Assembly: GCA_963920665.1 (NCBI GenBank) | Contig: OY987270.1 | Location: forward strand, 15,898,019 to 15,962,018 | Length of the DNA: 64,000 nt | Reading direction: 5' to 3' | From: Straminergon stramineum | Taxonomy: Eukaryota > Streptophyta > Bryopsida > Hypnales > Calliergonaceae | In this document: positions 43,525-56,277 of the stretch, piece by piece | How positions within the stretch are numbered: position 1 is the first letter of the stretch | Layout of the letters: each line of letters begins with the position of its first letter | Position numbers and translations under genes: made by a program | Notes under the pieces: model-generated | Told to the model about the DNA's origin: nothing | Databases searched by the model: none | Seen by the model: the letters and a program-made list of their open reading frames with translations, nothing else

Positions 43525-46500
43525 TCACCGAAAACAATGGCAAACTACAGCCGCAATCCAGAGCCAGTATGCGAAGAAAGCACGGTTGTGGTGTGCATTG
43601 CTGGGGGAGTGAATAAAAGCACCAGGCGGGCCAGCTCCACTTGGAAGCACGGTCACAGGCGCACTTGTAGGCGTGCTGCTCACGGATATACCTTTTGTAC
43701 CTGCGACATCTCCACACGTGGACTAGGTTGATTCTACCACCAAATTTATACTAAATGGGAAAAAAAAACTAAATTAAATGAGCTTGAAACAGCAACACCG
43801 TGGAATGCAACATGCAGTGGAATCCAACAGCATGCCTCTTATTCTGACCTCTGTTTACAAACAGCAACTCATCTCTTTGAATACTCGAAGATTGGCCTCC
43901 AATTAGCAAGCGGTGTAAGCATGACTTGGCAACATGTATAGGGACTCAACTAAGACTTCCAGTAGTCTACAAACTCCTGCTTGAAGTTGCATAAGAAAGT
44001 TCATACAAAGTGATTAAAAAGTTGATCACAACAGACTTCACTTCTTCTCTAAAGGGAATCTCTCTGCAGCTCTCTACAGAGATCTACCAATGAAAGCACA
44101 CTCCTACATCCCTTATATTAATGCAAATTGTGTCAAGATTATATTTGACACGTTTTCATCTGTGCATTTTTCTTTCATGCGTTCTTGCTCAACCCTAACG
44201 ACATCCAAACAATTTCTCAAAGAATCCTTGGAGCTTGATGAAATCTTTTTGGTGTTGACGCATGGAACAGATCTGGGGGAAATCATTGACATGGATTCAG
44301 GGAAGAAAAAAAGTCTACTTTCAAGGGTTCAGAACGTACAGTCAAAGTTCTTCCAGCCGATTCGTTTGTTGGCGTTATCGTACACAACCAGCTTATCTTT
44401 CAGCACATTATCTGCCACCAGACCAGGAAAAAAGAATCAGGGTGAAGAGCACCAACCTCATATAGTCATGTGTGATGATCGAAAGCTGGCTGTTTTGCGG
44501 GTATCACGTCAACCCATATTTTTCTAGATTTCTTTCATTCAAAAAAACCAACAGCATTTGAGCATGAGAATAAGAGTTCACCTCCAAATATTGTATAAGA
44601 CATGTACCCAGGAGTGCTGACGCTTTCGAGCCAACTAAAACAATACGCTTCCAAGCCAGTCTGCAGGACGTTCCCATTGGTCAAATCGATTCCAAAACAC
44701 AAATATAAGTAGCGACATATTTTTTATATTAAGTGCACAGTGTCACAACCTACTGTCACAATTTCATCCATTCAGATGATCACATATTCATCCTTCCACA
44801 GTTTCATCAAAAAATTGGAAGCACTCTTGAGTTTAAAATCTTCTTTAATTCTGGCAAACTAAAGAAAATTCTATGTTTCTAATGCAATGCGGGTGGGGTT
44901 GAAAATGTTACAGCGGTTATACTCCTAGTCTCTCTTAACTGGATGGGATTGGAACTCAAAACATACCGAAAGTGTTTCCTTATAGAGGTAATTCTTCGGG
45001 CCCAATGTCATAACCGCTCCTCCAGCGAAGTAGAGAGTAAGGTTTGGGAAATACCCCTCTATGCTGCACAAAGCAATTCGCCAAAAAGAATTTCAAAATC
45101 TGATAAAATGAGCATATCTAATCTAACTCTAAGGGACCAGGGATTCACCATGTTTTCAAAATGATCCATTTGATTGATCATATTGTTAAAAAATAAAATT
45201 CAGATGGGGCCAACTTTTATATCATCAGAAGAGCATTGCATGCATCGTTTAAAAATTAAATAAAATTGGACAAAAGACAGTTCCCATGTGAAGTATTTAG
45301 AACAACTACAAAAATACATGAGACCACCTTCGGACTTCTTCGCTCTTTAGGGGCTAAGCTCTGTCAGAACAGGTCGTAATGAAGGGTAACATGACCAGTA
45401 AAGTTCGAACATCAAAGAGAAACTGAGTTTTAAATAATAATGAAATAGAGTCACAAAGCACTCAAATCTTGTCTGAGCAGTGAACTCATCTTCTAAACAA
45501 ACCACTGAAATTTATGCTTGTTCATTTAACAAACCTGCCAGAATAAATGAAACAAGTTTGTGTGTTGCCTTGGGAATCTGGAATGGTACTAGGTGCAACA
45601 GGTGCAGCCTCAACCACCTGCCAGGACAATGCAACAACATAAAAATTACACAATTGACTTATACTTGAAACCAACGGACCAACCTCCGAATTGGATCCCC
45701 ATCCAAAGCAGAGCTTCTTTAAACAGCATTCAAAGAAACAACATGACGTGCAGAAGAGTCAGAACAGCAACTGCAAGCACACCACTAGAAATTCGAGTAC
45801 AGGGCACTTACTCCCGATTGAAATTGCCCATATGCTGGCTGCACCAGATATGTGAGAGTGGTTCCACTGTCAAAAATAACACCGCCTGTCGTTGTAAGAT
45901 CGAAGGAAGCAGGGGAGCTGACATTCACTCCATTGACAGCAACATTTAGCAATTCGACATTGTAATGGTTCCTGCATCCCAACAGAAGTAAGCCAAAAAT
46001 AATGTATCAGGTATTGCATCCAGCTTCGTCCTGTCTACACTATTACCGAAGTCGCACGATTTTGAATTAGTGCAAGTTGAAATATTACAGTATTGTACCA
46101 ATTTCCACAAAACTGAAATTTTGTGGTGACACTAATTTTCTAGGTGATCCTAATCCTGCCCCCATACCCACCCCCTCAATAATAGGACAAATCAGTGTAG
46201 TGCTCATAAAAACAACAGATTTCCATCTTTGTAAGGCAACCAAAACTATTCAAACGAGGTACCGCAACATTCTTGAGTAGCGGAGGCATGGCAATTTCTA
46301 AGAACAGTGTCAACTAAGATTTACTTAGAGATAAGCCATGTCTAATGAAAATAAAGCTGACACATACTTCTAAATTCGAAGACAATGATTCATTAGCTTG
46401 GGGTGCTCTCAATGTTCAATCGGGCTCTCAACTTTGAAAAAATAAGTGTAAGGGATTCCTTTCCACGCCAGTTCAGAGGATACTCAACTAGAGTTCTCTA

Positions 46501-49500
46501 GAATATTAGAATGTTATCACTGCTAGGAATAGGAAAAGCAACATCGAATTTCCTACATATACTTCTTACATGTACGATTGATTACGTACAACAAAGGTTT
46601 CAGAAGCCACCAAAAATTCATTCAAAGTAGAACACGTTATAGAACAAGGCTGTCAGCTAAACAGAATTACATTCCAAAAGCAGTCCATGGAAAGATGAGC
46701 AGCTCAAACACGGGCTAATAAGGTGGGCACTAGTAATGGGTGCTTTACTTGAAAAATTGAGATGCATATAACAAAGGTCCCCACTACCCACTACCCCAAT
46801 TAATTTTCTCGTGACCAAATATTGCTGGCATATTAAGATGGAAAACCAAAAAAATTATGATTTCCAACAACTTCTAGCCAACTTCAATTTTAGCCCCATG
46901 CGGCAGACAATCTCAGATGGAAGTATGAGTGCTGCATACTCGGTATGAGGCAGTGAAGAACCCACACATATGGACTACCTGGCAATAATCTTAGTGAAAG
47001 TCTTAACTATTAGTTCCCAAATGGCTAAAAGTGTCTGCTTCCATATCTATAGCACTTGAAATATATCATTTAGAAAGCTTCAACGTGAAAAAAATGTGCC
47101 GATGGAACAAAGAAATCAAATCATAGTAACGAAAATCTGTTTGAGGGCTTACTGCTTAGGAACAATCGGAGTATAAACCACGTCAGGTTCTCGAATACTC
47201 CCAATAACAAGAGAGCCGCTCCCTTTATTATCCCCTTGCAAGCAATGCGCAAAAATGTTGACTGTTTGGCCCTGCTCAGTTAACTGGCTGGGTGCAGATA
47301 TTGCAGACTGGCCAAAGCCTATGAGTCCATCTGTTGCCCATGTCCCTGTTTGATTAGATCCACACCTGCAAATCCAGCTCCAAACAACGTTTCAGTTACC
47401 CTAAATTGCACATCAGAAGTGCATTGATTTTAATGTTATTTCATTTGTTACCAGACCGAATTCTAGCACAGGCGGGAAACTACACAATATATAAATCTTC
47501 ACACCAAAAGTGCATCCAAGTACAGCGACTATGAATTGATTTGAAAATAATATAGACCAAACACTAGCCGACCGCAAAGGTAGAAAAGAATATACACCTA
47601 ACGAATCTTCAAACAAAAAACGCTTTAGTAACCATTAAAATGACAATCATGACCATTATAAAAGTAATACTTCGTCAGACCAAAAAGTGCTTCAAAGTGC
47701 TGTTGCAACGAAATTAATTTTATAAAAGTGTCATTAAGTATCATGCCGAATGCTAACAGACCACAAAAGGTAGAATAATATACATATAACGAATCTTCCA
47801 ACAAAAAAAACACACTTCAGAAACCATTTAAAATGACACTTGTTACCCTTATAGAATTAAAATGAAACTTGGATCCCAGTTTCAATCCAAAAGTGCATCA
47901 AAGTATTGTTGCAATGAAATTGATTTTTAAATAGTTGCATTAAATGTCGAACCGAATTCTAACAGACCACAAAGGAAAAAAAATATACATCTATACCTAC
48001 CGAATCTTCAAACAAAAACGCTTTACAGACCATCATTTACAATGACACTTGTGACCTTTAAAAAAGTGATACTTTGATACCAGTTTCAAACCAATAGCGC
48101 ATCAGAGTACTGTTAAAATGGAATTGATTTTTAAAATAGCGCCGTTATGTATCAGACCGAGTGCTAACTGACCAAAAAGGTATGTGAAAATTAAATATAA
48201 ACTCTCAAACATACATAATCTATTTTTAGTAATGTGAAAAAAAAAAGAGGAAGCCGAGAAAGGCTTCAGCGCTGACCCAAAAGTGAGAGTCGCTGAGCCA
48301 CTTGTGGCAGTTGAATTGCCGCTTGGGACCTGGTTGAAAGTGAAGAGGTCATTGACAAAGTAGCCGTTTGTGCTGCTCCCGTCCCCGTATAAAGTGGAAT
48401 ATGGACACTGCAAGGAATTGACGGAGCACTTGGGGCTTCCCGGCAAGGAAGCAATCCTGCACTCCGCGTCCGTGCAGGTGATACCGGCCGAGGTGGATGA
48501 TAACGCAGGGTCGTAGACGGATATTGGAAGCTACACATGTCAGTCCCACCAGCTAGCAAAAATTCATACACAAGGACAACTTCCCATCAGGGCTGGCTCA
48601 AAGAAGAGGGTGATACAGAGTCCTGCTCACATGGAGAAGACAACATGTAATATACTTCAATACTTACATTGGCCTAACTTACATTCAATATTTCAGTAAC
48701 GAAGGTACGGGATAGTAAAACCTAATTCTGGATACTACATTGACCCCGATTACCAACTGCAATGAATTTCTCTCGTCCATTACACGTGGTTGGCCTTCAA
48801 TTAGCAAGTTGGATGTAAGTAAGACTTGGCTGAATGAAGCAAACGAATTTGCACCCAACGATACTTAAGACTTTAAAAATCAAGAACCAAAAAAATTCCA
48901 CCCCAATACTTGATACCCAACTGCTTGCACATTTCTGAAAATACAAAATCGTCACATTTCACACAGTTCACTACTAACATGAATTAGATTGATTGTGTAA
49001 CGTACCTCCACATTGCTGGAGCGCTTGCAGCTGGAGCAAGGGACGCAATTCACCCATACAACATCGCTGCCTGTGTCGACATGGACATAAAACTTCTGGG
49101 GTGGTGTGCCCAAGGAAATCCTCGTGTAGTACAGCCTGAATCATAAACCCTACTCTCTCAATTTAAAAAAAACAAAAACGGAATGTTCGCAATCTTTGAA
49201 TGTGAACTTAGGGCTTAAGAACAGAGTCTGACAAAAAAGGTCACAACAGTAACACTCCGTTTACATCCAAATTGCATCAAAACCCACATTGCATCTTCCG
49301 ACCTAAACCAGCGCAAGAGAATCAAACAGACATTGCATTGCCATTGCCATAGCCATTGCAATAAACCCTACGGTCTCGATTTCGAAAAACCCAAAACGGA
49401 ACGTCCTGGCTCTTCACTTCATTTCTAATTCAGCAACATTTAGAACGCTTGGCAATCTTTTGAATGTGCACTTACACCTTATGAACAGAGTCTTTCCAAA

Positions 49501-49862
49501 CATACGAGGACAGTAATACTCTGTTTCCATCCAAATTGCACCCAAACAAACATTGCATCTTCGACCTAAACCAGAGCAAGAGAATCAATCAAACAGACAT
49601 TGCCATGGCCATTGCATTACCCAGTTGTGAAGATATCATCGTCGCCCGTGATTGGAAACGTAACAACTTCGGGAAGCATCCGCCGTAGCCGCCTCTGATC
49701 ATGCTTCCGCAATGTCTTATAATACTCCGGAGATTCTCCCAAATGCGCATACCCATGTACCAAATCAAACTGATGTTGGGCCACACTATTTCGAAATGCA
49801 AGCTCGGCCATTAAGAGCATTACCGACATTACCATCATCGCCATTCCTCCTCGACTGCCCAT
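43525..49862 (-). CDS. A1-family aspartic protease, plant type, with hydrophobic GPI-like tail, 10 exons
   Basis: Exons on the minus strand: 49862-49621, 49135-49006, 48530-48277, 47365-47153, 45971-45812, 45617-45535, 45063-44967, 44660-44582, 44411-44340, 43700-43525. They join in frame to 501 aa with GT-AG introns. A signal peptide lies at about residues 7-25 (Met/Val/Leu-rich). The pepsin fold follows: VDTGSD with catalytic Asp 101, the flap motif YGDGSS at 172-177, and FDSGTT with the second catalytic Asp 314. A Cys-rich insert (NCVPCSSC) follows the first active site. After the fold comes a Ser/Thr/Pro-rich linker and a hydrophobic end (about 484-500), as in the GPI-anchored Arabidopsis A36/A39 group. 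The product is probably secreted or at the cell surface. The last junction (FDC split by a phase-1 intron) is the least constrained; ending in exon 9 would remove the tail and add only two residues after the Cys. The physiological substrate is unknown. Confidence 0.92.
47507..48185. repeat. Degenerate tandem repeat in aspartic protease intron 3
   Basis: A unit of about 180-205 bases occurs four times. Unit starts resembling AAAAGTGCATCAAAGTA lie near 47507, 47684, 47890 and 48092, and each unit contains an ACGAATCTTC-AACAAAAA block. The array fills most of the 911-base intron between exons 3 and 4. Confidence 0.75.
49145..49619. repeat. Tandem duplication filling aspartic protease intron 1
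   Basis: Two units of roughly 220 and 250 bases (about 49145-49367 and 49368-49619) share AAACCCTAC, GAACAGAGTCT, ATCCAAATTGCA, GACCTAAACCAG and AAACAGACATTGC in the same order. They occupy nearly the whole intron and abut the exon 1 donor. Confidence 0.75.
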
Positions 49863-51286
49863 CACTCCCCCTTAAAGATCCTCCAATTTCTCACACACTG
49901 TCTCTCTCTCTCTCTGTCTCTCCCTCTCTCCCCCTAAAATGATCCCATTCCCCCTCCCCAATGCAGACACCCACCAACCCCCACTTTGAAAGCTAAATTA
50001 AGCTAACCCCAATTCCCAATCTCCGCTTCTAAGGTACGTTACATTAAGTTACCTTACGCTACGCCACCCCCATCGCTGACACCAGGACAACCTACTTACG
50101 TCTGCATCCGCTTCACTTCCTTACTCCACCCCCTTCCCAATGCAACCCCAAATTCGCAGCTGATCGATCGCGAAGCTGCTTGAGCTCCAAATGTAGGACA
50201 CCAAATGTGGGTTCGCTTTCTTCTTCTTCTTCTTCCTCCCTCCCTCTAGTTTCACGTGTGAGTTCTTCCTTGTTGTGCCATAGCTGAATTCCCACTACGT
50301 CATGGTTACTGACGAACTGCTACTGTGGACTGTGGACTGTGGCAGGCGCTTGAATTGAATTGGGATTTTTTTATTCAGTTGAGGAGAGGAAACTGTGAAT
50401 GTGAATGTCTGAGTGAGATTGGGATTGACAATGTGGGAGATTCGGAGAATCGGAATGCGGAGAGAGGGAGTGCGTGAGCTTCATCGGAATTTGGAGGAAA
50501 AAAATTTCCAGTGTCAGGGTGCGAGAATGTGAGTGTTGGTGGTGGGTTGTGTTTCGTGGAGGCAGTGCGGCAGCAATCAGTCACCCTCCACATGGATGTC
50601 AGAATTGGGGAAGGGGAAAGGATTTGGTAAGCGTTTAGTATGGAACTACCATCATTTGGGATTTGGATTTGGGAGCGTTCACACTACCGGAAGTGAAGGG
50701 AGAGGATCGGCACATTTTGGTCAAAAAATTTATTAGGGGAATCATAGTTGTGAAGGCCTCCCAATTTTGGAACGTGTTCTCCAAACTTGAGGAGAAGTTT
50801 GTATGTGGAACTTTGCGATGGGCCTCCTCAAGTTCATTCCGCAAATTCGTTAAAGATTTGTTACTTGGCTTCAAGGGCACAAAAGGTTTTAACAAACTTG
50901 AAGAATCATTATTCATTCATCTTCAATTAGATGTGACTCCCCCTATTTTCTTTCATATAAATAGACTTTGTCAGACAAAATGACCTCCAATTCCATTTTG
51001 AGAATATTCATCCAAAATTTAGATGGATTCTTTTTTTTTTAAAAGAAAGTTTATTATATATTATACATATGAAAAGACAACTCAAAGTCAAGGGAAGCCT
51101 TTAGAGATGATTTTGTATGCAAATAATTTGGATGGATTATGAAATAACATTCTTAACTCCTGTAAGTTTTGCAATGTATTGAGGCTCAAAAGTACTTCAA
51201 AATACTTATACCCAAAGCAAGGCTGAAATTTTCATCAATAGTTATTCTTTAACAAATCCAACCATAGAACCCTTTAGTTCATTTGT
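49863..51286. promoter_or_regulatory. Upstream region of the aspartic protease gene
   Basis: The first ~800 bases upstream (to about 50650) are less A+T-rich, with CT, TTC and CCCT tracts, and probably hold the promoter and 5' UTR. I see no confident TATA box. Two overlapping antisense ORFs near 50640-50980 (93 and 106 codons) have no recognisable family and cannot both be genes. From 51000 on the sequence is A+T-rich repeat. Confidence 0.4.
49899..49935. repeat. CT-rich microsatellite upstream of the aspartic protease start
   Basis: A run of CT dinucleotides with two GT interruptions lies 37 bases upstream of the start codon (GA-rich on the coding strand). Such tracts are frequent in plant 5' UTRs and promoters. 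A regulatory role is inference. Confidence 0.75.
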
Positions 51287-52219
51287 TTAACCCCTAAAGG
51301 ACTATTGTCCCTTCGGGGGATAAATGAGATTTCGGGTAGGTACCTACAGTTTCAATTTTTGTCCTGATTTTCTTAAACTTTTTATCAAGATAGGAAATTT
51401 GATTATCTTCTTGGGAATATTTTTTTTTTCATTTGGTGCCTGGGAACAAAAGTTATGCCTAAATAAGCTCAAAACAAGGGAGAGGGGGCAACAAAAAATT
51501 GTTTCAAAAATTTGAATTTTTTTATTTTTTTATTTTTTTTCCATTATAGATTATATTTTTGTCTCCACAGAAAGCTTTGATTCATTCCATTTGGATTTGT
51601 TCTGAGAAAGTTATAGATAATCTTGTTTTAGGGGCAATTAGAGCGTCTTTCTAAAAAAATAACTTGGAGGATTCATTTCTTAATGCAATTTTTACATATT
51701 TTAAATAAAAAAAGGTCCATATAGTTTCATTTGCTTTCTAAAACAATCTCACCATTGGAATTAGTGCATTTTAATTCCATCTTAGAGATATTAATAATTT
51801 AGATTTTCCTTCTATCTTGTACCTACTTCTACTTAACAATTTTTAAAAGAATAGAAATTAAATTTTTTTGGTATTTTCTTTTTTTTCCTAGACTCTCAAC
51901 ACAATTCTCCACCTTAAAGATTTAAAGCTCAAAACTCTATAGTGCAAAAAATTAAAGTTAAGAAGGTTCAAAGTCAAATAACCTAGTGCCGCAATGCGTG
52001 GAAAATTTTGTTTTCTTCACTTTAAACACAGATATCTTGCAATTTATGCAGTCAAAATTTATGAAATTTTTTTCACACATTTTCATACTAGTCAGGTGTA
52101 AGATCCTATGGTTAGATGTGAAAAAAATAAAACTATCCATTTTTTTTACTCTTTGCTCTAGAAATGGTAATTTTGAGTGGTTTTTTGCAAAAAAAAGGCC
52201 TTGGTCCTTTAGGGGTTAA
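51287..52219. mobile_element. Full-length TTAA MITE, family C (933 bp)
   Basis: The ends TTAACCCCTAAAGGAC and GTCCTTTAGGGGTTAA are a perfect 16-bp inverted repeat. The body is related in inverse orientation to 38717-39626. The ORFs inside are short and low-complexity. Confidence 0.8.
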
Positions 52220-52571
52220 TCATTAGAAGAGATTTGATGGTATGAAGAGGCGGTGAGTTATTTTGAGTTTCCAAGGTGTGGGAACTCACCGCATCAGCAA
52301 TATAACATGGCATAGACACTCCCATGTCAAAAAATACTATTAGTTTTTAATTAATTACTTTAGTTTTTAATTTTTTTAATTTTAAATTTATGAATTCAGT
52401 TTTAGGTTCATGAATAATTTTTAGAAATTTTAGGTTAAGCGAATTTTTAGTGGTTTTTTTCCAAAAATTTGAAAATTCAGCCCATTGTGGTTTGCTTCCC
52501 AATTTTTGGCATCACAGGAAACAATGCAAGGAAAGCCTTGAAATGGGCTCTTGAAGCCCTGAGTTCTCCTC

Positions 52572-54027
52572 TAATGTCCCAAAGTCCCAAACAATGTCTT
52601 TTGGCAATATAGATATTTTGGGCCACTCTCTATAAACAAAATTTTCATTTTTATCTTTGAAATTTTCATACATGTGCCCAAGGAGTAGCTTTGAAGCACA
52701 ACACTTTTCATAACTCTTGACTATATGGTTAAAAAGTTATTGCGTAATATGTCATTTTCAGTGTTATGTGGGTAGCCCAAAAATTTCTCCAAAAATCATT
52801 TTTTTCAGAAATAAAAATTTGAAATTATTTTTCTGGCTTTATATATATGGGAAAATTTTTTAATCATTCTATTTTGGTTAATGAGATGAAAGTTATGAGA
52901 AGTTTTAGTTTGTGGGTCGTTATAAATCCTCTACTCTAAAATAAACTTTGAAGTCTTTTATCTTACTCAATTTTCAATATGTAAAACAAAAATAAATCAT
53001 AGGCCATGTTGATTGCTTATTATAAAATTACAACCATTGGGATTGGCATTTTTCAATTCCACAACAAAATTATTAACGATTTTGTATTTTGAATCATTTT
53101 CTACTTCTTTCTACTTGTTATTCTTTTCCTATATGTTGTATAATTCCAAATGAGCTTAATCTTTTCAAGCATTTAGCCAACTTACTTTAACCCCTGGGCA
53201 CTCAAGTGACTATTTTTTGGTCATTGCCCAATTTTGGACATCATTTTCTAGTGAAAAATAACTTTTTACCATTTTGGGGGAAAGATTGGGTTGTCTTTCA
53301 ATATTCATATTTAAATCTAAGATTGCTACAATTAAACAAGAATTATAAAAAACAAAACCAAGTGTTTAGGATTTGCCTAGTGTTGAAAAACTTACTCTCG
53401 AGGGAAAGTGTTGGTGTTCTCATTACTAGATCTTATGCATTTTTTCACAAATCAATAGAAATCACAATTTGACTAATAAAAAAAATTCAAGTGCTAAAGA
53501 GAGAAACTATATTTTTGGCAAATTTTTGAAGTTATATCTTCAAAATTTATTTGAAGAGAATTTATAAAAAGTTCCATAATTTTGATTGTAGAGATACTTT
53601 CTACATTTCGTACTTCACATTATCTTTGTTGATGCAAACTTCAAAAAAAATTTAGAACTTATATTTTATAGCACATTTGTATTTTGTCCAAACCCTTTGG
53701 GCTTTTAGGGGTTAAAGAATGAATCCAAAGACACACCACCATTGTGGACATTTTTTCCATACAAATGTGACCTTATGAAGAGCAATTGCCTATTTTTTTG
53801 TAGGGGCAAAAAAAGATTTTTGTCAATTCAAATGCTAATATCTTGCATTCTACAAAGTGGAAATTTCTGAATTTTTTTCACATCTTCACAAAGCAACAAA
53901 CTACAAGATCATATGGTTACATGTGTCCAAAAATGTTGTTGTTTTTCTAAAATTTGGTACTTATACTAGAAATAGCAATTCTAGAGCATTTTTGGTGAAA
54001 ATATAGTCAAAAACTTTTAGGGGTTAA
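52572..54027. mobile_element. Family B TTAA element interrupted by a second TTAA element
   Basis: It aligns, in the orientation of 55347-56277, from CCCAAAGTCCCAAAC (52578 on) to TTTTAGGGGTTAA at 54027. The left TTAA is decayed. It is split by 53187-53715. Removing the insert and one TTAA leaves 931 bases, the length of the uninterrupted copy at 55347-56277. Confidence 0.8.
53187..53715. mobile_element. Nested TTAA-bounded element (529 bp with both TTAA)
   Basis: It runs from TTAACCCCTGGGCACTC to GGCTTTTAGGGGTTAA and sits in a family B copy. The host reads AACTTACT before and AGAATGAATCC after. The same place in the 61859-62804 copy, read in inverse, is CTTACCTTAAAGAATGAATC, an unoccupied single TTAA (62167-62170). 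This shows insertion at TTAA with duplication of TTAA. Confidence 0.85.
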
Positions 54028-54615
54028 GCATTTCCTCCTAAAAATTTTGAATGGACATTAGTTGAAAATATAGAAAAAAATGTTTCACCAAAAAAAACTA
54101 TAAAGTGGAGTGTGTTTTGAATGAAACAAACAACTAATTAAACCACCAATAACTTTTACAAGAAATTGAGAGTTATCAATTCCAAACTTGAGAATGTTCT
54201 AATAAACAATATATATCCTTCATTTTTTTATATTTTGAAATTTTGAAAATTGACTTAAAAAAAATTATATGCTTTTTCTACCATTAGTGCCCCTCAAATA
54301 AAATTCCTCATAACTTTCACCTCATTACTCAAATTTGAATGGGTCAAATGTTTTTGTGTAGGGATCAATCAAAACAATGAAATAAAATCAATTCATTTTT
54401 CTTCAGAATATATTTTCAATTGCCCTCTTTGACATTGGCAATAAAAAAAAATTATAGTTTTTGTAATATTTATAAGAATGATGTGTTGCAAAGCTTCATG
54501 TGTAGATTAGGATGATTCAAATCCATTCTAATGATCTGACATAAAACTTTCAAACTAGAAAGCCAATAGAAGATACTTGAGTTCTTAATAAATCTAAATT
54601 AGTGTCTTTAATCCT

Positions 54616-55350
54616 TTAATCCCTAAAGTTCCATGACTATGTTTTCACCAAAAATGCTCCCAAACTACCATTTTTAGTACAAGTACCAAATTTATGAAAA
54701 AAAATCCTTTTTTGACACATGTTACATTGTTACCAAAGGATCTTGTAGTATGCTGACTTGAGAACATGTGGGAAGAATTTCAGAAATTTTTACTACGTGG
54801 ATTGCAAGATATAAGCATTCAATTTCACTAAAATCATTTTTTTGGCCCCACAAAAAACAAGGTAGTTGGACTTCATAAGCTTACTTTACTGTGAAAAAAT
54901 GTCCAAATTGGTGGTGCTTCTATGGATTCTTTTTCCTAGATAAGTTGGCCACATTCTTGAAAAATTTAAGATCATTTGGAATAGGACAACATATAGAAAA
55001 AAAACAGTGAGTAGAAAGAAGTAGAGAATGATTCAAAATACAAAATTGTTAATAATTCAGTTATAGAATTGAAAAGTGCCAATCCCAATGGTAGCAATGT
55101 TGTAATAAACAATCCACATCCTATGATTTTATTTTTTTCCAAAAATATTGCAATTGTTGTAATAAAAACCCCACATATGAAGCCATAACTTTTGACTCAT
55201 ATTTCCAAATGTCATGAAATTTAGTACATATGAAAGATGTTTCTCGTCCCCACCTTCTATGAAAATTTAGACCAAAAATATCGAAATCTCTAGTCACATG
55301 TACATGCTAAAAATTGCTATCTAGCCAAAAAACGCATGTTGGTCCTTTAA
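54616..55350. mobile_element. TTAA element, variant of family B (735 bp)
   Basis: It begins TTAATCCCTAAAGTTCC and follows family B for about 500 bases. It then switches, after 55140, to unrelated sequence ending GGTCCTTTAA. It shares its right TTAA with the next element. It is probably a recombinant or internally replaced copy. Confidence 0.6.
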
Positions 55351-56277
55351 TCCCTAAACGCCCAAACTGCATTTTTTGGCAACATAGCGATTTTGGGCAG
55401 CTCACTACGAATGGAGTTTTTCTTTTTTTTTCTTTTAAATTTTCACACAACATGTGCCCAAGGAGTATCTTTAAGGCCCAATAATTTTCATAACTTTTGA
55501 CTTCATGGTTTAAAAGTTATTGCATGATATGTAATTTTCATTGATCTTCGGGCAGCCCAAAAATTTCTTAAAAAAATACTTTTTTAAGAAATAAAAATTT
55601 GAAATTAGTTTTCTAGATTTATATGTACTTGGAAAGCTTTGAATCATTCCATTTTTATTTAAGAGATGAAAGTTATGAGGCGTTTTGGTTTGCGGGCAGT
55701 TTCGGATTCTCTACTCTAAAATAAACTTTGAAGTCATTTATTTCACTCAATTTTCAATATTTAAAAAAATAAATAAAATCATAGGGTGTGGATTGTTTAT
55801 TAAAACATTGCAACCATTGGGATTGGGATTTTTCAATTCCATAACAAAATTCTTCACAATTTAGTATTTTGAATCATTCTCTACTTCTTTGTACTTACTT
55901 TCTTTTTCTTATGTGTTGTACAATTTCAAATGATTTGAATTTTTTCAAGCACATAGCCAACTTGCCTTGAAGAATGAATACAAAGAGTAACCACCATTTT
56001 GGAATTTTTTTCATAGAAATGTGGCCTTGTGAGGTGCAGCTGCCCGTTTTTTCACAGGGCCCAAAAAAGGATTTTTGCTAATTCAAACGCTAATATCTTA
56101 TAATCTACACAGTGGAAAATTCTGAAATTTTTTCCACATCTTCTCAAATAAGTTTAGTACAAGATCTAACAGTTACATGTGTCCAAAAAAAATTTCCTAA
56201 AATTTGGTACTTGTTCTAGAAATGACAGTTTTGGAGCGTTTTTGGTGAAAACATAGTTGAAAACATTTAGGGGTTAA
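55347..56277. mobile_element. Full-length TTAA MITE, family B (inverted, 931 bp)
   Basis: It runs from TTAATCCCTAAACGCCC to CATTTAGGGGTTAA. It is the best uninterrupted reference for the copy split at 53.2 kb. There is no coding capacity. Confidence 0.8.

Noticed and set aside
44090..44527. 145-codon plus-strand ORF
   Set aside because: It is antisense to exon 9 and flanking introns of the aspartic protease gene and shows no recognisable protein.
41743..56277. TTAACCCCTAAA resembles the plant telomere repeat CCCTAAA
   Set aside because: Each occurrence is a single unit at the end of an inverted-repeat element, never a tandem array, so these are transposon ends and not interstitial telomere tracts.
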